The notes under the pieces: generated by a model
The model's input: only the letters and a program-made list of their open reading frames with translations
Told to the model about the DNA's origin: nothing
Database searches by the model: none
Position numbers and translations under genes: made by a program
Assembly: GCF_012720115.1 (NCBI RefSeq)
Contig: NZ_VNWN01000002.1
Location: 186,001-250,000 of the forward strand
DNA: 64,000 nucleotides
Direction of reading: 5' to 3'
Origin: Sneathiella chinensis
GTDB taxonomy: Bacteria; Pseudomonadota; Alphaproteobacteria; Sneathiellales; Sneathiellaceae
Shown: positions 28,053 to 35,187 of the stretch, piece by piece
Position numbering within the stretch: the first letter of the stretch is position 1
Layout: each line of letters opens with the position of its first letter

Positions 28053-28673
28053 ATGAGCCATAACCACAAACACAGTGCCCCCCTGCCGGAAACGGTCTTG
28101 CGGGTGAAAAGCCTGGAATCCCTGCTGGTGGAAAAGGGGCTCGTGGACAGTGCGGCGCTGGATCAACTGGTGGATCGGTATGAAAACCGTGTGGGGCCGC
28201 GAAACGGGGCTGCCGTGGTGGCCCGGGCGTGGACAGATGCGGCCTATCGGGACCGGTTGCTGGCGGATGGAACGGCCGCCATTGCCGAGATGGGATATAC
28301 CGGTGCGCAAGGGGAACATATCATCGCCGTGGAGAATACGGACCGGGTGCATAACGTGGTCGTCTGCACCTTGTGTTCCTGCTATCCGTGGCCGGTACTG
28401 GGCCTGCCGCCCGTCTGGTACAAATCAGCCCCCTATCGATCCCGCGTGGTGCGGGAGCCGCGTGCGGTGCTGGCCGAGTTCGGCACCGTCCTGCCGGAGG
28501 ATGTGGAGGTTCGTGTCTGGGACAGCACGGCGGAGACCCGCTATCTGGTTATTCCAAAGAGGCCGGACGGCACGGAGGGGATGAGCGCCGCAGAACTGGC
28601 CGAACTGGTCAATCGGGACAGCATGATCGGGACGCGGCTGGCCAGTAATGTCCAAGAGGGGGAGGCAGCCTGA
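28053..28673 (+). CDS. Nitrile hydratase subunit alpha, cobalt type
   Basis: A 206-residue metal-binding subunit of nitrile hydratase, which converts nitriles to amides. The claw motif [17 protein letters not shown] has Cys105-Thr-Leu-Cys108-Ser-Cys110; Thr at the second position marks the cobalt form (iron enzymes have Ser). Cys108 and Cys110 would be oxidised after translation, as in the family. A GGGAGA ribosome-binding site precedes the ATG at 28053. The N-terminus is His-rich (MSHNHKH). The beta subunit overlaps by 1 bp. Thiocyanate hydrolase gamma is related, but the full-length beta subunit next door favours nitrile hydratase. Confidence 0.94.
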   Translation: MSHNHKHSAPLPETVLRVKSLESLLVEKGLVDSAALDQLVDRYENRVGPRNGAAVVARAWTDAAYRDRLLADGTAAIAEMGYTGAQGEHIIAVENTDRVHNVVVCTLCSCYPWPVLGLPPVWYKSAPYRSRVVREPRAVLAEFGTVLPEDVEVRVWDSTAETRYLVIPKRPDGTEGMSAAELAELVNRDSMIGTRLASNVQEGEAA

Positions 28674-29335
28674 TGGATGGTGTACACGATATGGGCGGCA
28701 TGCATGGCATGGGGCCTGTGGATATCGAGGAGAACGAACCGGTGTTCCACGCCGAGTGGGAAAAACGCATGTTTGCCCTGAACAATGCGGTCAGTGCCCT
28801 TGGCATTCGCAATATCGACGAATCCCGTCACGCCCGCGAACGGATGACGCCTGCGGCCTATCTGGCCAGCAGTTACTACGAGATCTGGCTGGACGGACTG
28901 GTCCGTATCCTGACGGAAAAAGGGGTGATCAGTGATCGGGAGCTGGCCGGTGAGATTGCACCGCTTCCCGTCACCGTTCCCCATAATCCGCCGCTGGCTG
29001 CCGCCGATGTGGATGCGATGATGGACAAGGGCGGGACCTATCGCCGGGAGACAGGGAAAGAAGCCCGTTTCAAGGTTGGCGATCGGGTGCGCGGGCGCAA
29101 TATCCATCCGGCGGGGCATACGCGGCTGCCGCGCTATGCCCGGGACAAGGTGGGCGAGATCGTGGCCGATTACGGTCTGCATGTTTTCGCGGACAGTCAG
29201 GCCCACGGCGCGGAAAAGCCGCAGCATCTTTACAATGTCCGCTTTACCTCCCGCATGTTGTGGGGGGAGGACGGGAACGACCATGACGCCATTTATGTGG
29301 ACCTTTGGGATGATCATCTGGAGCCGGCACCATGA
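28673..29335 (+). CDS. Nitrile hydratase subunit beta
   Basis: A 220-residue partner of the alpha subunit; together they form the catalytic heterodimer. It starts [16 protein letters not shown], a very typical beta start, and continues with EPVFHAEWEKRMFALNNAV. The C-terminal SH3-like barrel includes FKVGDRVRGRNIHPAGHTRL and DYGLHVFADSQAHG, both conserved. The ATG shares a base with the alpha stop (TGATG), and the accessory gene overlaps its end by 4 bp, so the three genes are translated as a coupled unit. Confidence 0.95.
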   Translation: MDGVHDMGGMHGMGPVDIEENEPVFHAEWEKRMFALNNAVSALGIRNIDESRHARERMTPAAYLASSYYEIWLDGLVRILTEKGVISDRELAGEIAPLPVTVPHNPPLAAADVDAMMDKGGTYRRETGKEARFKVGDRVRGRNIHPAGHTRLPRYARDKVGEIVADYGLHVFADSQAHGAEKPQHLYNVRFTSRMLWGEDGNDHDAIYVDLWDDHLEPAP

Positions 29336-29703
29336 GCAGTAACGACACCCTTGCAGAAAATCTGGACTTGCCCCGGGATGACGGCGGCCCGGTGTTTGAG
29401 GAACCGTGGCAGGCACAGGCCTTTGCCCTGACCGTCAAGCTGAACGAGCAGGGATGCTTTTCATGGTCGGAATGGGCCGATATCTTCGGCGCGGAAATTG
29501 CCCGCGCCACAAAGGCGGGGCGCGGCTGTGGCAATGAGGATTATTATCTGTGCTGGCTGGCGGCGCTGGAAAGGATCATCGAGGAGAAGAATATCCTGAC
29601 CCGGGACCAGTTGCTGGCCCGCAAAGAGGCGTGGCGGCACGCAGGAGAGCATACGGAGCATGGCCAGCCGATTGTTCTTGGGGACGGGCCGGGCGGCCAT
29701 TAA
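29332..29703 (+). CDS. Nitrile hydratase accessory protein (P14K / activator type)
   Basis: A 123-residue protein that helps load cobalt into the alpha subunit and oxidise its cysteines, by comparison with the P14K/NhlE-type activators. It is visibly related to the N-terminal half of the beta subunit: FEEPWQAQAFALTVKLNEQG matches the beta EPVFHAEWEKRMFALNN region, and YYLCWLAALERIIEEKNIL matches YYEIWLDGLVRILTEKGVI. Gene order alpha-beta-activator is known for proteobacterial cobalt enzymes. It starts 4 bp before the beta stop. No cobalt permease gene is nearby. Confidence 0.9.
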   Translation: MSSNDTLAENLDLPRDDGGPVFEEPWQAQAFALTVKLNEQGCFSWSEWADIFGAEIARATKAGRGCGNEDYYLCWLAALERIIEEKNILTRDQLLARKEAWRHAGEHTEHGQPIVLGDGPGGH

Positions 29704-29764
29704 ACGCTTTGATTCCCGCCGCAATAGCGGTATGAGTTGGCCTTCATTTGACGAATATACAGGT

Positions 29765-30046
29765 ATGAACGTGCAGGATACACCCCCATTTGCCATGCCG
29801 GACATGGAGACCAAGGATAAGCTGGACAAGGCAGCAGCGATCATTACGGCAAAGCTGGATCAGGCCTTGCAGGATTGCGTTGAGGCCGGGCTGGAACGGG
29901 ATCATTTCAATGCCGCCATTGTGGCAACCCTGTTTCAGGCCATGGAAACCAGTCTGGGCGGCGCGGCCCCGCTGGCGGGTGCGTTGACGGAAATGGCCCG
30001 GATGGCCTCCGAGGCTGCCGAGAAGGAAGCCGGAAACGCCAACTGA
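29765..30046 (+). CDS. Unrecognised 93-residue helical protein behind nitrile hydratase
   Basis: I do not recognise a family. The protein starts MNVQDTPPFAMPDMETKDKL and then appears to be almost all helix (AAAIITAKLDQALQDCVEAG, FNAAIVATLFQAMETSL), with one Cys and a Glu/Ala-rich C-terminal helix. An in-frame ATG at 29732 would add 11 residues; neither start has a strong Shine-Dalgarno. It lies 61 bp after the accessory gene on the same strand with no terminator between, and a strong terminator follows, so it is probably the last gene of the operon. A link to nitrile metabolism is inference from position. Confidence 0.65.
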   Translation: MNVQDTPPFAMPDMETKDKLDKAAAIITAKLDQALQDCVEAGLERDHFNAAIVATLFQAMETSLGGAAPLAGALTEMARMASEAAEKEAGNAN

Positions 30047-30079
30047 GCCACCTGAGGCACCCCAGAGAACCAAGCATTG

Positions 30080-30109
30080 AAAAAGGCGCCGCAAAGGGCG
30101 CCTTTTTCG
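30080..30109 (+). terminator. Terminator of the nitrile hydratase transcript
   Basis: AAAAAGGCGCC (30080-30090), loop GCAAAG, GGCGCCTTTTT (30097-30107): an 11-bp perfect stem with A/T flanks that can act on both strands, serving the plus-strand operon and the convergent dehydrogenase gene. Confidence 0.9.
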
Positions 30110-30137
30110 TTATTCACGGCTTGCAGGAAGCCTGAAA

Positions 30138-31649
30138 TCAGTCGGCTGTGTGGATCGGCAGGTCCAGCAGGGCCCGACGACGCAGCCACTGGCTGGGACG
30201 ATAGCGTTCCTCGCCGGTGATTTCCTGCAGGGATTCCAGAATTTGCAGGGTGTTCTTCGCGCCCATGAAATCGGCCAGTTCCAACGGTCCATGCGGATAG
30301 TTGAGACCAAGTTTCATGCCCTTGTCGATATCTTCCGGGGTTGCCACCTGGATCTGGGCCATTTCACAGCCAAGATTGGCGACCATGGCGCGGATCCGCT
30401 GGGCGACGAAGCCGGGGGAATCCTTGACCCGTGTGACGGAAGCGGAATTCTGACGGATGGCGGCCATCACACCGGCAACCACCGCATCATCCGCACCCGG
30501 TGCGGCCATGACAGTGGTGTGGGTATGGGTGCCGGTCAGCATGTCGATGGCGACAAGACGCTTGGCATCCAGACGCAGGCGGATGGCAAGGGCGGTACAG
30601 TCCTCACCGACCGGGGCGGCCAGAATGGGGCTTGTGCCATCGTCGGTGGACAGGATGGTGACACCGATATCCCGGAGCAGGGCTTCAAGGTCCGAATTGG
30701 GTTCGGCCAGATAGGCGCTCTTGATCGGGGCGACGGCTTCCGGTTTTGACAGCTCCGGACGGATGATGTTTCCATCGGCGTCATAGTCATAGAAACCGGC
30801 CTTGGTCTTGCGGCCCAGACGCCCGGCTTCCATCATGCTTTCATGCAGCGGATAGGTGGACAGGCGCTTGTCCTGGAAATAGCCGTTATAGATGATCTGG
30901 CTGACCGGGAAGTTCACATCGATGCCGGTCAGGTCCATCAGTTCGAACGGGCCCATGCGGAAACCGCAGGCATCGCGCATGATGGCGTCCACCTCATGCG
31001 GCTCGGCAATCCCTTCAGAGACAATGCGCAGGCCTTCGGTGGTGTAGGCACGGCCGCCCAGATTGACGAGGAAGCCCGGCGCGTCCTTGACCACGACAGG
31101 GACCCGGCCCATGCGCTTGCCAATGATTTCGAGGGCCTTTGTGGTCTCGGCGGAAGTATCGGTACCGTTGATGACCTCAACCAGTTTCATCAGCGGAACC
31201 GGGTTGAAGAAATGCAGGCCGGCAATGCGGTGGCGCCGCTGAACGGCAGAGGCGATGCTGGAAATCCGGATGCTGGAGGTGTTGGAGGCGATGATGGTAT
31301 CTTCGCGGACAACGGCCTCGATCTGCTGGAAAACCTTTTGTTTGATGTCGATATTTTCAACAATGGCTTCAACGACAAGATCACAATCGGCGAAATCATC
31401 GAGGGTCTTGGCGACGGAAAGGCGGGAAATGGCGGCGCTGGCGTCTTCGGCGCTCATCCGGCCTTTTTCGGCGGCGCGGTTCACCATGGAGGCGATATAA
31501 TCCGTTGCGGCCGCGGCGGCACCGTCTGCCGCATCGAAAATAATGGCGTTCATGCCACCGGTAACTGAAACCTGTGCAATACCGCGTCCCATTGCACCGG
31601 CACCTACGATCCCGACCTTGAGGGAGGGTTTATTGGGGTCGATCGTCAT
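30138..31649 (-). CDS. 3-hydroxyacyl-CoA dehydrogenase (PaaH-like)
   Basis: A 503-residue NAD-dependent dehydrogenase that oxidises 3-hydroxyacyl-CoA in beta-oxidation or aromatic (phenylacetate) degradation. The Rossmann motif is VGIVGAGAMGRGIAQ at the N-terminus; the catalytic His is in GLHFFNPVPLMKLVEVI with Glu in VVEAIVEN. Two C-terminal HCDH domains follow, the second ending around MKLGLNYPHGPLELADFMGA, which gives the about 500-residue length of the PaaH/PaaC class rather than the short FadB2 type. It stands alone; no paa genes are near, so a general beta-oxidation role is equally likely. Confidence 0.92.
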   Translation of the reverse strand: MTIDPNKPSLKVGIVGAGAMGRGIAQVSVTGGMNAIIFDAADGAAAAATDYIASMVNRAAEKGRMSAEDASAAISRLSVAKTLDDFADCDLVVEAIVENIDIKQKVFQQIEAVVREDTIIASNTSSIRISSIASAVQRRHRIAGLHFFNPVPLMKLVEVINGTDTSAETTKALEIIGKRMGRVPVVVKDAPGFLVNLGGRAYTTEGLRIVSEGIAEPHEVDAIMRDACGFRMGPFELMDLTGIDVNFPVSQIIYNGYFQDKRLSTYPLHESMMEAGRLGRKTKAGFYDYDADGNIIRPELSKPEAVAPIKSAYLAEPNSDLEALLRDIGVTILSTDDGTSPILAAPVGEDCTALAIRLRLDAKRLVAIDMLTGTHTHTTVMAAPGADDAVVAGVMAAIRQNSASVTRVKDSPGFVAQRIRAMVANLGCEMAQIQVATPEDIDKGMKLGLNYPHGPLELADFMGAKNTLQILESLQEITGEERYRPSQWLRRRALLDLPIHTAD

Positions 31650-31723
31650 TGTTTTTTATTTCCTTCTTTTGGGTGTTCCAAGTTTCGCGCTGCATCCTGC
31701 CTTCTGAAAAAGGAAAGAGCAAC

Positions 31724-31752
31724 CTTGATGACGCGCATAAGGCAACCTAAAT
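31724..31752 (+). promoter_or_regulatory. Sigma-32 (RpoH)-type promoter of hsp20
   Basis: CTTG (31724-31727), 18 bases, then CCTAAAT (31746-31752). This fits the alphaproteobacterial RpoH pattern CTTG-N17/18-CYTATnT with one mismatch. It lies 87 bp before the hsp20 ATG, which fits a heat-shock gene. Confidence 0.72.
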
Positions 31753-31759
31753 TATGATT

Positions 31760-31839
31760 AGAAACAGTGCCAGACCGGGCTGTTTCCCGGATGCCGGTTA
31801 TCGGATTCGAAGTTGCTCGCTCAATAGAGGAGATCGCGT
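31760..31839 (+). promoter_or_regulatory. Candidate ROSE-type RNA thermometer in the hsp20 leader
   Basis: The roughly 80-nt leader predicted from the RpoH-like promoter contains hairpin CCGGG/CCCGG (31775-31779 with 31786-31790), a small CCG/CGG hairpin, and then TTGCT (31813-31817) able to pair with the Shine-Dalgarno AGGAG (31828-31832). UUGCU against AGGAG with a central G-G opposition is the hallmark of ROSE elements, which mask the ribosome site at low temperature. Leader length and the downstream small heat-shock gene also match. Confidence 0.68.
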
Positions 31840-32298
31840 ATGCCTCGCGTATCCATGTTTAACAGCCCACATTTGCTGGGTTTCGATCATTTCGAGCATA
31901 TGCTCGACCAACTCTCCAAGTCCGGTGGGGACGGCTATCCTCCCTATAACATCGAACAGGTTGCTGATAATCACCTCAGAATTTCCCTGGCGGTGGCCGG
32001 ATTTAATGAGGAAGACCTGAAGATAACACTGGAACAAAACCAGCTAATCATTCATGGTAAGCAGAAGGAAGATACAGGGCGCGTATACCTGCACCGTGGT
32101 ATTGCGGCACGCCAGTTCCAGAAAAAGTTTGTTCTGGCCGAAGGCGTGGAGGTATCCGGCGCCGAGATGAATAATGGAATGTTGCATATTGATCTGAACC
32201 TGCCGTTGCAGTCCAAGGACGTGACCCGCATTCAGATCAAGACCGGGGGACAATCCCGGGGCATGAAAACCATCGGTTCATCGGAAACAGTAGAGTGA
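31840..32298 (+). CDS. Small heat-shock protein, Hsp20 family
   Basis: A 152-residue IbpA-like holdase that binds unfolding proteins and hands them to other chaperones. The N-terminus (MPRVSMFNSPHLLGFDHFEH) is the IbpA-type start; the alpha-crystallin domain spans about residues 35-130 and includes ISLAVAGFNEEDLKITLEQ and YLHRGIAARQFQKKF, with GVEVSGAEMNNGMLHIDL. The expected C-terminal IXI-type motif is not obvious. A ROSE-like leader and RpoH-type promoter lie upstream. The DUF1150 gene follows, a usual alphaproteobacterial partner. Confidence 0.93.
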   Translation: MPRVSMFNSPHLLGFDHFEHMLDQLSKSGGDGYPPYNIEQVADNHLRISLAVAGFNEEDLKITLEQNQLIIHGKQKEDTGRVYLHRGIAARQFQKKFVLAEGVEVSGAEMNNGMLHIDLNLPLQSKDVTRIQIKTGGQSRGMKTIGSSETVE

Positions 32299-32334
32299 TC
32301 CTTGTCGGATCAGTCGGTTTAGAGGAGTAGTGTG

Positions 32335-32553
32335 ATGCAGTATCAACAAACCGTTCTTCGCCAGATCAGCCCTGCGGCGCTTGCTGTTCTGGGCTCCATG
32401 GATATGGCTTATATCCGTAAGGTTGAGGAAGACGGAACCGAACTCTATGCCATTTTTTCTGCGGACGGCCATCGTCTTGGCGAGGAAGAAAGCATTGAAG
32501 TGGCGCAGATTGTCAGCCGCCAGAACGATCTTGAGGCCTTTCTGGTCAACTGA
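32335..32553 (+). CDS. DUF1150 family protein
   Basis: A 72-residue protein typical of the alphaproteobacterial DUF1150 family, commonly found next to ibpA-type genes. It reads MQYQQTVLRQISPAALAVLG then MDMAYIRKVEEDGTELYAIF, with an acidic C-terminal part (GEEESIEVAQIV). AGAGGAG at 32321-32327 sits seven bases before the ATG at 32335, which decides the start over a GTG at 32332. It is 36 bp after hsp20 and probably co-induced. Function unknown. Confidence 0.88.
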   Translation: MQYQQTVLRQISPAALAVLGSMDMAYIRKVEEDGTELYAIFSADGHRLGEEESIEVAQIVSRQNDLEAFLVN

Positions 32554-32595
32554 CCACCAGAAGCCCTGAAAGGGATGCCGGGTCCGATCCGGGTC

Positions 32596-32662
32596 CGGCC
32601 GCCCCCCATCTGAGGCCCCCTAGCAGGCCCTCTATCCCCGCTCCTTGTAAGAGGGGCGGCCG
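32596..32662. repeat. 10-bp GC-only inverted repeat after the DUF1150 gene
   Basis: CGGCCGCCCC (32596-32605) and GGGGCGGCCG (32653-32662) are exact inverted repeats 47 bp apart, in the convergent gap between the DUF1150 and M23 genes. There is no T-run, so a bidirectional structural role or a weak terminator are both possible. Confidence 0.5.
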
Positions 32663-32691
32663 CCTTCCCCCGCAATCAGGCCTTTCCCGGG

Positions 32692-33756
32692 TCATTCCGC
32701 AATAATCAGGGCGTCATCGCTGACGGTTTGTCCTTCGCGTTCCAGCAAAACAGTTCCGCGATAGGCCCCCGGCTTCCAGCCCCCCTCGGGGCGCTTCACA
32801 CCAATATACCGGGTTTCCGCAATACGGTTTCGGGTGCGGGGCGGCGTGGTATGGGTTGCCAGAACCTGACCCTCCGGACCGGTGATGGTCAGGGTGACCA
32901 CATCCCCCTGTTTGCCGCCGATATAGTAGGTCCAGAAAAACAGGGTCGGGGCCATGGGGGGCAGTACGGATTCGGCCTTGTCGCCGCTTTCAAGATCCCG
33001 GCGGCCGGTTGGTCTGGTTTCGGAAAATCCCGTATTGATAAAAGCCTGATCCCGGTAGTCCAGTTGTTGCAATGCCAGATCCGACCAGTAGGTCTGGCGG
33101 ATATCGCCGCACCCGTCGGCACTGTCGCGGCCTGAAAAGGGGTCAATGCCGACCTGTCCGCGCCGCAGTTCAAAATGAAGGTGCGGGAAATCGGTCAGTC
33201 CCGACATGCCGACCTGCCCCAGCAGATCCCCTTTCCTGACCGTCTGGCCCTTGGTGACGGTGATGCTGTTATTCTTGAGATGGGCGTATGTGCTGGTCCA
33301 TCCGCCACCATGGTCAAGGGTCACCGCATTGCCAAGCCCGATCTTGTATATTTCCTTTTTCTTTTCCGGCGAATAGCTGCTGAAATAGGTGTCGGGAACG
33401 CCGTTTCGCAAATTGACAACGATGCCATCGGCCGCCGCCACAACCTCGACACCGGATCGCATATCCGCCAGCGTCCGCACCCGGATATCGGTGCCGCCAT
33501 GCCCGTCATAGGTCATGCTGCCGCAGCGATAGTCGTGGGCGGCTTTTGTCGGGTCCAGATCAATATAATGCTGGATGAAGCAGTCCGCACCCAGGGTGCA
33601 CCGGAGCGGCAGGTCCAGAAACGGTGGGCGATCCTTGAGAATATTGTCCGCAAGGCTTGTGGGGACAGACAGAACACCCAGACTGGCGATCAGGGTCAGG
33701 CAGAGAAGTAGGGGGCGGAACAGGGGCATGGACCGGGGCTCGTTGTTTTTCTTCAT
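32692..33756 (-). CDS. M23 family metallopeptidase (secreted)
   Basis: A 354-residue LytM/M23-type zinc endopeptidase predicted to act on peptidoglycan crosslinks. Residues 1-36 form a signal peptide (cleavage near SLA/DN). The zinc ligands are visible: GHGGTDI (His and Asp) and FPHLHFELRRG (last His), with the intervening TSTYAHLKNNSITVTKGQTV strand typical of the lysostaphin-like fold. After the catalytic domain comes a C-terminal domain of about 150 residues with a possible immunoglobulin-like fold (VVTLTITGPEGQVLATHTT). CxxC-like cysteines lie near the N-terminus (LRCTLGADCF). It is isolated, and reads away from ptsN after a terminator. Confidence 0.9.
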   Translation of the reverse strand: MKKNNEPRSMPLFRPLLLCLTLIASLGVLSVPTSLADNILKDRPPFLDLPLRCTLGADCFIQHYIDLDPTKAAHDYRCGSMTYDGHGGTDIRVRTLADMRSGVEVVAAADGIVVNLRNGVPDTYFSSYSPEKKKEIYKIGLGNAVTLDHGGGWTSTYAHLKNNSITVTKGQTVRKGDLLGQVGMSGLTDFPHLHFELRRGQVGIDPFSGRDSADGCGDIRQTYWSDLALQQLDYRDQAFINTGFSETRPTGRRDLESGDKAESVLPPMAPTLFFWTYYIGGKQGDVVTLTITGPEGQVLATHTTPPRTRNRIAETRYIGVKRPEGGWKPGAYRGTVLLEREGQTVSDDALIIAE

Positions 33757-33862
33757 ATGACAATAGTCTTTAATTTTGACTTTATCATGAAGTCTGGGCC
33801 GATCGGGGCCAAAGTCCAGCGGGTTTTTTGGAAGGGGCGGGGCCGGGATTGTCTGCCTTGGG

Positions 33863-33894
33863 GAAAAAAAACAGGCCCTGAGGGGCCTGTTTTC
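33863..33894 (-). terminator. Terminator of ptsN
   Basis: On the minus strand AAAACAGGCCC-type arms (33868-33878 paired with 33883-33893) enclose loop TGAG in plus orientation, and a run of eight T residues follows on the minus strand (33864-33871). Ends the rpoN-hpf-ptsN transcript before the M23 gene. Confidence 0.88.
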
Positions 33895-33919
33895 CGGTTG
33901 TGAAGGGTGCGATCCGCTG

Positions 33920-34378
33920 TTACGCCGTGACGCTGTCCTCGGTCAGGACGGCAAACAGGGCATCCGCATTTTCCGTGCCGCGTAACCGTTCGCAACGGTT
34001 GGTGTCCCGCAAGGTACGGGACACACGCGCCAGGGCTTTCAGGTGATCTGCGCCCCCGTCATCGGGGGCCAGAAGAAGAAAGACCAGATCCACCGGCATG
34101 TCATCCATGGCATCGAAATCCACGCTTGAATCCAGACGGGCAAAAAAGCCGTGGATTTTTTTCAGGGATTTCAACTTGCCGTGGGGAATGGCAATACCCT
34201 TCCCCACGCCTGTGGTTCCCAGCCGTTCCCGCTCGATCAGAACGGTGAGGATATCTCTCTCACTACAGCCGGTCGCAACAGCCGCCCGCCTTGCAAGCTC
34301 CTGCAAGACCTGTTTCTTGCTGGATGCCTTTACATCCACAAAAACAGTTTGCGGGCTGATAAGTTCAGCTATTTCCAT
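33920..34378 (-). CDS. ptsN: PTS IIA-like nitrogen regulatory protein
   Basis: A 152-residue EIIA-Ntr, the output phosphoprotein of the nitrogen PTS that senses nitrogen status and controls potassium uptake, polyhydroxyalkanoate and sigma-54 functions in other proteobacteria. The phosphorylatable His is His66 in GIAIPHGKLKSL. The remainder (TGCSERDILTVLIERERLGT) is typical. It is 52 bp after hpf, and rpoN-hpf-ptsN is a conserved order. No ptsO or ptsP gene is in the window. Confidence 0.94.
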   Translation of the reverse strand: MEIAELISPQTVFVDVKASSKKQVLQELARRAAVATGCSERDILTVLIERERLGTTGVGKGIAIPHGKLKSLKKIHGFFARLDSSVDFDAMDDMPVDLVFLLLAPDDGGADHLKALARVSRTLRDTNRCERLRGTENADALFAVLTEDSVTA

Positions 34379-34430
34379 GATCCTCTTGTCATCTGGTCAA
34401 AATTGAACTGAACGCACCCGTCTACAGGCT

Positions 34431-35024
34431 TTAGCCGACCTTTTCAACCTTGGGGTCGATCCAGCCGATATTCCCGTCAGAACGGCGATAAATGACATTC
34501 AGTCCTTTCGTTCCTGAATTGTGGAACATCATCGCTGGCAAATTTGCCAGATCCATCCTCATTACGGCCTCACCAACGGAACAATCCGGAATATCGGCAT
34601 TGCTCTCTGCAATGATGATCGGTTGCCATTCGTCGGAAGCATGATCGTCTTCGGGGGCTTCCTCAGGCTCCGGCGCCAGAATATAGGCCTGCGCCGCCAT
34701 GGCCATCTTGGCCTTGGCCCGCTCCTTGCCGTGGTGATCCTTGAGCCGTCTTTTATACCTTCTCAATTGTTTGTCAATGCGTTCTGCTGCCGCATCAAAG
34801 CACGCATGGGGGTCCACATGACTGGCCGAGGAGGAAACATCAATCCCCGATCCGATGTGGACACTGCATTCAATATGGAAGTTGTGGTTGATCCGGCTAA
34901 GGGTAACCTGGGCGTCAATGGCGTTTGTGAAATACTTCTGGACGCGCTCGTTCAAGCCATCCGTAACATAGTTTGTGAATGCATCACCGACATCGACCTG
35001 CTTACCTTTAACAATCACATGCAT
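34431..35024 (-). CDS. hpf: Ribosome hibernation-promoting factor, long form
   Basis: A 197-residue long HPF that dimerises 70S ribosomes into inactive 100S particles. The ATG at 35024 has GGA seven bases upstream; a TTG at 35036 would add four residues and is less likely. The N-terminal domain (about 1-105) starts MHVIVKGKQVDVGD, with the basic RRYKRRLKDHH region that binds 16S RNA. The linker is acidic, and the C-terminal domain ends with GLNVIYRRSDGNIGWIDPK, which mediates dimerisation. It lies between rpoN and ptsN. Confidence 0.93.
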   Translation of the reverse strand: MHVIVKGKQVDVGDAFTNYVTDGLNERVQKYFTNAIDAQVTLSRINHNFHIECSVHIGSGIDVSSSASHVDPHACFDAAAERIDKQLRRYKRRLKDHHGKERAKAKMAMAAQAYILAPEPEEAPEDDHASDEWQPIIIAESNADIPDCSVGEAVMRMDLANLPAMMFHNSGTKGLNVIYRRSDGNIGWIDPKVEKVG

Positions 35025-35060
35025 GTGCTTATCCAATTCTAGAAGTCAAAGAGTACACAC

Positions 35061-35094
35061 CTGAATTCGCTTGTTCTCATTTGTGGGAATTCAG
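35061..35094. repeat. EcoRI-containing inverted repeat between rpoN and hpf
   Basis: CTGAATTC (35061-35068) and GAATTCAG (35087-35094) form an exact 8-bp inverted repeat separated by 18 bp. It lies 37 bp upstream of the hpf start in the 163-bp rpoN-hpf gap and could be an operator or leader hairpin. Confidence 0.4.
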
Positions 35095-35165
35095 GACCAA
35101 AGGCAGTCCAAAACATGGAATATGTTGGGACGAATTAACCTCGTTGCACAGGTGGTTCCATTTTC

Positions 35166-35187
35166 TTAGCCCCTTTTTAGCCCCTTT
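35166..35187. repeat. Tandem 11-bp repeat after rpoN stop
   Basis: Two exact copies of TTAGCCCCTTT (35166-35176, 35177-35187) lie head to tail, directly after the rpoN stop codon at 35188-35190. No function is evident; slippage or duplication is the simplest explanation. Confidence 0.6.
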
